Assembly: GCA_030619435.1 (NCBI GenBank)
Contig: JAUXBI010000028.1
Location: forward strand, 1-11,061
DNA: 11,061 nt
Origin: Syntrophaceae bacterium
Lineage (GTDB): Bacteria > Desulfobacterota > Syntrophia > Syntrophales > UBA2210
Direction: 5' to 3'
The notes under the pieces are model-generated. The model saw nothing but the letters and a program-made list of their open reading frames with translations. It was not told where the DNA came from and did not search any database. Below, one piece after another: positions 6,120 through 11,061 of the stretch (within the stretch, counting starts at the first letter, position 1; every line of letters starts with the position of its first letter). The position numbers were made by a program, and so were the translations under genes.

Positions 6120-6506
6120 ATGATCGTCCGCACGCATAGGAATTCCTATTGCAGGGGATTTACCCTTCTCGAGGTCATGATCGCCATGGTCATCCTCGCC
6201 ACAACGCTTGTCGTGGTTTTTCAATCCCAGTCGCAGAGCGTATCCATGGCGGGCAGAGCAAGGTTTGAAACCACAGCTTCTCTTCTCGCCCAGGGCAGGA
6301 TGGCAGAGGTCGAAGCGGCAAGTCCTGAAAAGATCGTCTCCGACAGCGGGAACTTCGGCGATGATTTCCCCGACTATTCATGGCAGGTGGATGTAGCGGA
6401 AACAGAGCTCGAGAGCCTGAAAAAAATTGAGGTGAAGGTTGTAAATGAGAGGCTGACATCGAACAATTCTTTCCGGCTTGTACTATACAGGTTTGCCGTT
6501 TACTGA
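6120..6506 (+). CDS. gspI: Type II secretion minor pseudopilin GspI
   Basis: GspI is a minor pseudopilin that, with GspJ and GspK, forms the tip complex that starts pseudopilus assembly. From the ATG at 6120 the preprotein has 128 residues: a 13-residue leader ending in Gly13, then FTLLEVMIAMVILATTLVVV with Glu18 at +5. The LLEVMIAMVIL wording and small size fit GspI. I prefer 6120 because GGAG (6110-6113) is six bases upstream; the in-frame ATG at 6108 adds four residues and has no ribosome binding site. The leader contains a Cys two residues before the cleavage Gly. The gene opens the second T2SS block, and its stop overlaps the gspJ start by one base (TGATG). Confidence 0.93.
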   Translation: MIVRTHRNSYCRGFTLLEVMIAMVILATTLVVVFQSQSQSVSMAGRARFETTASLLAQGRMAEVEAASPEKIVSDSGNFGDDFPDYSWQVDVAETELESLKKIEVKVVNERLTSNNSFRLVLYRFAVY

Positions 6507-7159
6507 TGAGAAATATGAAGATATTGAAAAGGAACGGCTTCACACTTATTGAGATACTTATCGCCATATTCATACTGGCGACGGTGCTGACAACTGTGTA
6601 TGCCGCGTATACCGGAACTTTCAAATTAGTAAAATACACCCGGTCCAGCGATGACATCTACAGCATGGCACGAACAGCAATAAACAGGATGACGGAAGAC
6701 ATGGAATCCGTTTGCAAATACGGGGGTTCCTTTGAATTTGTTTCCGGGGAGATTGAAACGGGAGATTTCATGGAGCTGTCATTCCTCTCGTCCTCTCATC
6801 TGAACTTTGGCGATGAAAGGTCTTCGGGTATTGCCATGATAAACTACTCCGTCGTAAAGGGCGATGCCGAAGACAGTCATATTCTGAAACGGAGGGATGA
6901 ACTGTACCATGGCGAAGCGACAGAGGAGAACGAGGGAGGATATATCCTCTGTGACGGATTGCAGTCTCTTACATATAAGTTTTATGACGGCAGCGAGGTA
7001 GAGTACGACTCTTGGAACTCTGGATCCGATTTAAAGGCTCAGAAAGACAAAATCCCTGCTATCGTTTTCATACGCATGGATTTTGTAAATCTCAATACCA
7101 GAGACAAGCCCTACAGCTTTATGACAAAGGTGTTTCTGCCAATGGCGAAAAATCAATGA
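6506..7159 (+). CDS. gspJ: Type II secretion minor pseudopilin GspJ
   Basis: GspJ is a minor pseudopilin of the I-J-K tip complex. The 217-residue preprotein has an 11-residue basic leader ending in Gly11, then FTLIEILIAIFILATVLTTV with Glu16 at +5. The larger globular domain, with a segment YKFYDGSEVEYDSW near 156-169 and a C-terminus that returns to a pilin-like strand (AIVFIRMDFVNL), fits GspJ in length and position. Its ATG overlaps the gspI stop by one base, and its stop overlaps the gspK ATG by four (ATGA), so I-J-K look translationally coupled. An in-frame ATG at 6515 is possible and would shorten only the leader. Confidence 0.92.
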   Translation: MRNMKILKRNGFTLIEILIAIFILATVLTTVYAAYTGTFKLVKYTRSSDDIYSMARTAINRMTEDMESVCKYGGSFEFVSGEIETGDFMELSFLSSSHLNFGDERSSGIAMINYSVVKGDAEDSHILKRRDELYHGEATEENEGGYILCDGLQSLTYKFYDGSEVEYDSWNSGSDLKAQKDKIPAIVFIRMDFVNLNTRDKPYSFMTKVFLPMAKNQ

Positions 7160-8127
7160 AAAAGATACTGATGAATGACAGGGGTGTGGCACTGATACTG
7201 GTGATTCTGATGATCAGCATTATTGTCGCGATCACACTCCAGCTAAATATGGCATCGAGGTCTGAGATATATGAAGCCGCGAATCTTGGCGATGGAATCA
7301 GGGCCGCCTGTGTCGCAAAGTCCGGGTTCTGCATGGGAGAGGCGCTTCTGTCCGAGGATAAAAACGGCCTTGATTCTCTGAAAGAAGATTGGGCTGAATC
7401 GGAGCTGCTTTCCGCCGGCTCGGGCGCCCTGTTTAACTCTGGACATTTCAGGCTACATATTGAGGACGAGTCCGGCAGGATCTCGATTAATAAACTCGTG
7501 AGCGGCACCGAATACAACGACAAAATCAAAGGTCTCCTGATAAGATTTCTGAGCCTGCCGGAATTTGACCTCGATGAACAGCAGGTCCACGATATTGTGG
7601 ACGCTATAAAGGACTGGATAGATGAGGATGATGAGACAACCGATTTCGGCGCTGAAAATATATACTATGAAGGGCTGGAAGACCCATACGCATGCAAAAA
7701 CGCTCCTCTGGATTGTATTGAAGAACTTTTAATGATAAAGGGAATCACAGAAAATCTGTATTACGGCACGGACGAGACACCCGGTATCGCGGAGTATTTT
7801 ACCCTGTACGGCAAGGGTGCGATAAACATCAACACCACTCCGAATCTGATATTGAAGGCGCTATCTAATGAAATTACGGATGAAATGGTCTCTGATATGG
7901 ATGATTTCAGAAGAAATGAAGAAAACAATCTTTCGGAATCTGCATGGTATAAAAATATTACGGGGATGACCGGCATAACCATCGACCCATGGTTGATAAC
8001 TGTTCAAAGCAACATATTCAGGATCACATCCACAGGTTATCTTAATGATATCGGCAGAAGGGTAAGCGGTGTAATCGAAAGAAACAGCGGCGGGGCGGTA
8101 AAGAGACTGTCCTGGAAGGTGGACTGA
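7156..8127 (+). CDS. gspK: Type II secretion minor pseudopilin GspK
   Basis: GspK is the large minor pseudopilin that caps the tip. The 323-residue protein has a ten-residue leader ending in Gly10, then VALILVILMISIIVAITLQL. It lacks the +5 glutamate, as GspK proteins normally do, in keeping with a terminal position. Diagnostic segments include DWIDEDDETTDFGAE (153-167, the acidic calcium-binding-type loop), the YY...DPYACKNAPLDCIEELL region (170-192) and GKGAININTTP (219-229). The start is fixed by the leader and by the four-base overlap with gspJ; the frame is open further upstream to 7012, but that extension lies inside gspJ and would ruin the leader. The stop overlaps the gspL ATG by one base. 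Confidence 0.95.
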   Translation: MKKILMNDRGVALILVILMISIIVAITLQLNMASRSEIYEAANLGDGIRAACVAKSGFCMGEALLSEDKNGLDSLKEDWAESELLSAGSGALFNSGHFRLHIEDESGRISINKLVSGTEYNDKIKGLLIRFLSLPEFDLDEQQVHDIVDAIKDWIDEDDETTDFGAENIYYEGLEDPYACKNAPLDCIEELLMIKGITENLYYGTDETPGIAEYFTLYGKGAININTTPNLILKALSNEITDEMVSDMDDFRRNEENNLSESAWYKNITGMTGITIDPWLITVQSNIFRITSTGYLNDIGRRVSGVIERNSGGAVKRLSWKVD

Positions 8128-9659
8128 TGCCGGAAAAGATTCTTGGTCTTGACATCAGCAATAACAGCATAAAGGCGGTCCGAGTTACAGCCGGCCTGAA
8201 AGGATACAAGATTGCCGATGTATTCCTTATTGACATTGATAAGGCGGGCAGTGTTGAAGAGGCCCTGAAAAGATTGTTTGAAAATGAAGCATTCAGAAAC
8301 AGCGTATGCGTAACCTCACTTCCCTCGGGAAGCTTTTCCTTCCGCAATATAAGGCTTCCCTTCCAAAACAGAAAAAAGATTGACAAGACCATCGCGTATG
8401 AACTCGAACCGTTTCTCCCATATTCCGTCGATGATGTCCTTATAGATTATATGGTTGTGGATCAGGGGGATCAATCAGCAATATTCGCAACCGCAATCCC
8501 CGAATCCGTTGTCGGTGATCTGGTCAGGCGTCTCGACGAATGCCATGTAGAGGCATCAATAATCGATATAGATGCCGTCCCCGTAGTCTCGAAAATCACA
8601 GCCAGCAGCGACGCAAGGTGCGGTCTCCTCATGGATATCGGACACAGGGACACGACGGCTATACTGTTCAGAGATGGCAGGGTTTTTCACATAAGACATT
8701 TTCCCTTCGGAGGAGCAAATATTACCGAGGCTCTGGCAGGGGCCGCAGGTATTGAATTTTCAGAGGCTGAAGATAAAAAAAGGGCGGGCGACACAGGCGA
8801 AACCGTAGAAAAGGTGTCAACCGTTTGTCGGAAATTCTTTCTTGAGATAAAGAACACGCTGGAATTCCTGAAGTTAAAAGGGGAACTCGAAGAAGAACCC
8901 GGTGGAATCTTCCTGACCGGAGGCGGAGCACTCTACCAACCGCTCAGAGATGAGATGGAAAGCTTCTTTTCTCTTCCGGTGGAGATGGTCGATATCTCAA
9001 CATCGGAAGATATCGGCATGGAAAAGGTAATTATGGAAGGCTTAAATCCCATGCTGATGAACCAGGCCCTCGCTCTCGCGACCAGAGAGGCAAAAAAGGG
9101 CGTTGGATTTAATTTTGCCAGGGAAAGGTTCAAGCCGAAAAGGGTATATGAAAAATTCCGGAAAGATTTTAAATGGGTAGCGGCGCTTGCCTTGATAGTC
9201 CTTTGTGTCTTTGGAATTAATCTGTACATGGACTACAACTACAGCCGGGCGCGTCTGGACAGGCTGAAGAGTGAAATAACATCCGTTTTTAAAAAAACCT
9301 GTCCCGATGTCACAAGGATCGTCGATCCTGTTCAGCAGCTTAAAGTCAAGATCACACTGGCACAACAGTCTTCTTCCGGACTGAACGGCACCGGATTCGG
9401 GACAAAGACACTTGATATTCTGAAGGACATCTCCAGGCTTGTTCCGAGAACTACAGACTTTCTCATCACAAGCTTTGCGTTTGACGGGGACACTGTGAAA
9501 ATCAAGGGTGAAACGGACAACTTCAACAGCGTTGACGGCATAAAAAGCGAACTCGCTAAATCAAGCTGTTTCAGGAACGTCACGATAAGCTCGGCAAGCC
9601 TTATCAAAAAGGGAAACCAGATCGGGTTTGATCTAAGGATGGAAGTAGCCCGAAATTAA
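8127..9659 (+). CDS. gspL: Type II secretion protein GspL (PilM-PilN-type)
   Basis: GspL is the inner-membrane protein that links the cytoplasmic ATPase GspE to GspM and the pseudopilus. The 510-residue protein has a cytoplasmic actin-like half (1 to about 335), a single membrane span (350-369) and a periplasmic part (370-510) resembling PilN or a ferredoxin-like fold. In the actin-like half I see LGLDISNNSIKAV (6-18), LMDIGHRDTTAIL (168-180) and IFLTGGGALY (261-270), which correspond to the two phosphate-loop motifs and the adenosine motif of PilM/FtsA-like proteins. This is closer to PilM than to the short, degenerate GspL of enterics. The ATG overlaps the gspK stop by one base. gspM follows after 36 bp. 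The alternative name would be PilM-like protein, but the position between K and M makes GspL the better call. Confidence 0.9.
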   Translation: MPEKILGLDISNNSIKAVRVTAGLKGYKIADVFLIDIDKAGSVEEALKRLFENEAFRNSVCVTSLPSGSFSFRNIRLPFQNRKKIDKTIAYELEPFLPYSVDDVLIDYMVVDQGDQSAIFATAIPESVVGDLVRRLDECHVEASIIDIDAVPVVSKITASSDARCGLLMDIGHRDTTAILFRDGRVFHIRHFPFGGANITEALAGAAGIEFSEAEDKKRAGDTGETVEKVSTVCRKFFLEIKNTLEFLKLKGELEEEPGGIFLTGGGALYQPLRDEMESFFSLPVEMVDISTSEDIGMEKVIMEGLNPMLMNQALALATREAKKGVGFNFARERFKPKRVYEKFRKDFKWVAALALIVLCVFGINLYMDYNYSRARLDRLKSEITSVFKKTCPDVTRIVDPVQQLKVKITLAQQSSSGLNGTGFGTKTLDILKDISRLVPRTTDFLITSFAFDGDTVKIKGETDNFNSVDGIKSELAKSSCFRNVTISSASLIKKGNQIGFDLRMEVARN

Positions 9660-9695
9660 CTGCTCGGGAACAGGAAAACAAAGGCATAAAGAGAA

Positions 9696-10235
9696 ATGGA
9701 CTTTCGGACAAAACTCAAACTGACAAAACATGAGAGATACTATATATCGGCAGGCACCGTCCTGGTCATCTTCATTATTATTCTCCAGTTTGTCCTGTTC
9801 CCATTTCTGGGAGAGAAAAAAAAAGTCAGACGCTCCATTCAGGCAAAAGAACAGACTTTGAAGGAACTTGTCTCTCTCAGCTCGGAATATATGGCGCTGA
9901 AGGAAAATTCGATTGATATCGGGAAGACTCTTGCCCGCAGACCTGGGAGTTTCACCCTTTTTTCCTTTCTGGAAAAACAGGCCGGACGAAGCGGGGTAAA
10001 ATCGAACATAAAATACATGAAACCTTCAATCTCACCCAACAGGGAATCATACAGCGAATCATCCGTGGAGATGAAGCTGGAGAATATTACATTGGAACAA
10101 CTCGTCGAATACCTGTATCTCGTGGAATCTCCTGATAATCTGGTCGGAATCAAGAGGATTTCGATAAAGCAGAGCAGAGGAAGTCCGGAATATTTGACAG
10201 TCTTGATGCAGCTTGTGACATATTTGGAAGATTAG
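9696..10235 (+). CDS. gspM: Type II secretion protein GspM
   Basis: GspM is the small bitopic partner of GspL. The 179-residue protein has a short basic cytoplasmic tail (1-16), one membrane span (about 17-38), a charged helical and probably coiled-coil stretch (40-80) and a periplasmic domain (83-179). That domain has the pattern expected for a ferredoxin-like GspM/PilO fold: SFLEKQAGRSGV, then VEMKLENITLEQLVEYLYLVES and IKRISIKQS. The family is poorly conserved, so the call depends on topology, size and position after gspL. The ATG is preceded by an AAAGAG purine run; the ribosome binding site is moderate. The stop is followed by a 70-bp gap containing short repeats before gspN. Confidence 0.86.
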   Translation: MDFRTKLKLTKHERYYISAGTVLVIFIIILQFVLFPFLGEKKKVRRSIQAKEQTLKELVSLSSEYMALKENSIDIGKTLARRPGSFTLFSFLEKQAGRSGVKSNIKYMKPSISPNRESYSESSVEMKLENITLEQLVEYLYLVESPDNLVGIKRISIKQSRGSPEYLTVLMQLVTYLED

Positions 10236-10271
10236 AAAGTGAGAAGGTAAGGAAAAAGATAGAGATCGAAA

Positions 10272-10299
10272 AACCGTGAACTGTAAACCGGTAACCGTT
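10272..10299. repeat. Degenerate tandem 7-bp repeats before gspN
   Basis: Four consecutive 7-base units precede the gspN ATG: AACCGTG, AACTGTA, AACCGGT, AACCGTT. All start with AAC, and positions four to six vary little. This is the second heptamer tract in the window, in the same kind of place (just before a T2SS gene) as the one at 2829-2863, but with a different unit. It occupies the space where a ribosome binding site would be expected. Confidence 0.5.
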
Positions 10300-10305
10300 A
10301 CAAAC

Positions 10306-11061
10306 ATGAAAACAAAAAAATGGATTACATATACGATATACAGCATACTGATTACAGTGATATTCCTGTATGTCCGCTTCCCCTCCGATAACGCGGCGAA
10401 TTATATTAAATCAATCGTTGTGACCGGTAACCCTAACGTTGTTCTCTCGTTTGACGCTGCAAACTCCTGTTTCCCGCCGGGCATAAAACTGGGCAATGTT
10501 GAAATCGGCTTCAGGGACAGACCGGATTTAATTCTCAGGATGGATACCTTGAAAGTACGACCGGCCATTGCAAGCCTTCTTTCCGGTAAACTGTCACTAC
10601 TCCTGTATGCGAACGCATACGGGGGGGACATGCGTACGAATATAAATTTTGTGAACCGCTTTTCAACCGAAGGTCCCGTCAGGGTAAATACCGAGTTTAG
10701 TGGTATCAACCTCGGAAAATGTTCCTGTCTCAAAATAACAACAGGCCGCCGAATTGACGGCATATTCAGCGGGTCACTATCGTATAATGGAAAATCGGAT
10801 AGAATCACCAGTGGCGCAGGTAGCGCCAAGCTCACTCTACTTGGGGGAAATGTGCAGCTTTTAAGGGATATATTCAGTCTCGGTGAACTGGATTTTGATA
10901 AAATGGAGGCGAGCATAACCCTCAAAAAGCGCACCCTCAAAATAACCAGTCTGGAAATGACAGGAAAACAATTGAATGGATCTTTCAGCGGAAATATATT
11001 CTTGGACGTAAACATCATGAGAAGAAGGCTAGTCATAAAAGGCAATCGAAAAATCCATGCA
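10306..11061 (+). CDS. gspN: Type II secretion protein GspN, AsmA-like (3' end cut by window edge)
   Basis: The frame is open from the ATG at 10306 to the last base, giving 252 codons with no stop. A single N-terminal membrane segment (about 6-23) is followed by LYVRFPSDNAANYI (21-34), the typical start of deltaproteobacterial-type GspN. The rest is a beta-rich periplasmic region with AsmA/GspN-like wording: PPGIKLGNVEI (58-68), LKVRPAIASLLSGK (82-95), AYGGDM (104-109), GKCSCLKITTGRRIDGIFSGSLSY (137-160) and LGELDFDKMEASI (192-204). GspN is an accessory factor present in only some T2SSs. An in-frame GTG at 10276 would add ten residues; neither start has a clear ribosome binding site. GspN proteins of this type are near 300 residues, so roughly the last fifth is probably missing. 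Confidence 0.86.
   Translation, partial: MKTKKWITYTIYSILITVIFLYVRFPSDNAANYIKSIVVTGNPNVVLSFDAANSCFPPGIKLGNVEIGFRDRPDLILRMDTLKVRPAIASLLSGKLSLLLYANAYGGDMRTNINFVNRFSTEGPVRVNTEFSGINLGKCSCLKITTGRRIDGIFSGSLSYNGKSDRITSGAGSAKLTLLGGNVQLLRDIFSLGELDFDKMEASITLKKRTLKITSLEMTGKQLNGSFSGNIFLDVNIMRRRLVIKGNRKIHA

Noticed and set aside
7012..7155. Upstream extension of gspK
   Set aside because: It lies wholly inside gspJ in another frame and would place 48 residues before a normal prepilin leader; the ATG at 7156 overlapping the gspJ stop is the natural start.
1..11061. CRISPR arrays, tRNA or rRNA genes, prophage genes
   Set aside because: No regularly spaced palindromic repeats, cloverleaf-like sequence, rRNA-like sequence or phage structural genes were seen.

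Overview
The window carries most of a type II secretion system (T2SS) gene cluster from what looks like a Gram-negative bacterium of the Desulfobacterota (former Deltaproteobacteria) type. This placement is inference. It rests on the gene order F-G-H-I-J-K-L-M-N, a GspL built like a PilM-PilN fusion, an AsmA-like GspN, degenerate 7-bp intergenic repeats and a moderate base composition (sampled 60-base lines of the T2SS genes run about 43-48% GC). No rRNA or other marker gene is present to settle the taxonomy.

Layout, left to right. (1) Positions 1-127 hold the end of an insertion sequence. On the minus strand there are 17 N-terminal codons of a transposase resembling the ISNCY type, with a good ribosome binding site, followed outward by two copies of an 18-bp direct repeat. 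(2) A sigma70-like promoter at 144-172 precedes a glycerol-3-phosphate dehydrogenase-like gene (273-1484) with a C-terminal extension and one substrate-site substitution. (3) A second sigma70-like promoter (1523-1552) precedes gspF, gspG and gspH (1589-3852). (4) Two minus-strand genes follow (3879-5974): a polytopic membrane protein with C-terminal HEAT-type repeats, and a CPBP-family intramembrane protease overlapping its 3' end. They converge on gspH and diverge from gspI, with their own probable promoter at 6021-6051. (5) The T2SS cluster resumes with gspI, gspJ, gspK and gspL, linked by 1-4 bp overlaps, then gspM and gspN (6120-11061). gspN runs off the right edge.

How the genes work together: GspF is the inner-membrane platform. 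GspG is the major pseudopilin, and GspH, I, J and K are the minor pseudopilins, with I-J-K forming the tip complex. GspL and GspM form the inner-membrane assembly subcomplex, and GspN is an accessory periplasmic or inner-membrane protein. The secretin GspD, ATPase GspE, GspC and prepilin peptidase GspO are not in the window. gspF follows its own promoter and an unrelated dehydrogenase gene, so these partners must lie downstream or elsewhere.

The most unusual feature is the two-gene membrane cassette on the opposite strand that splits the T2SS cluster between gspH and gspI. Its protease keeps all the expected catalytic motifs. Whether it acts on the secretion system is unknown.
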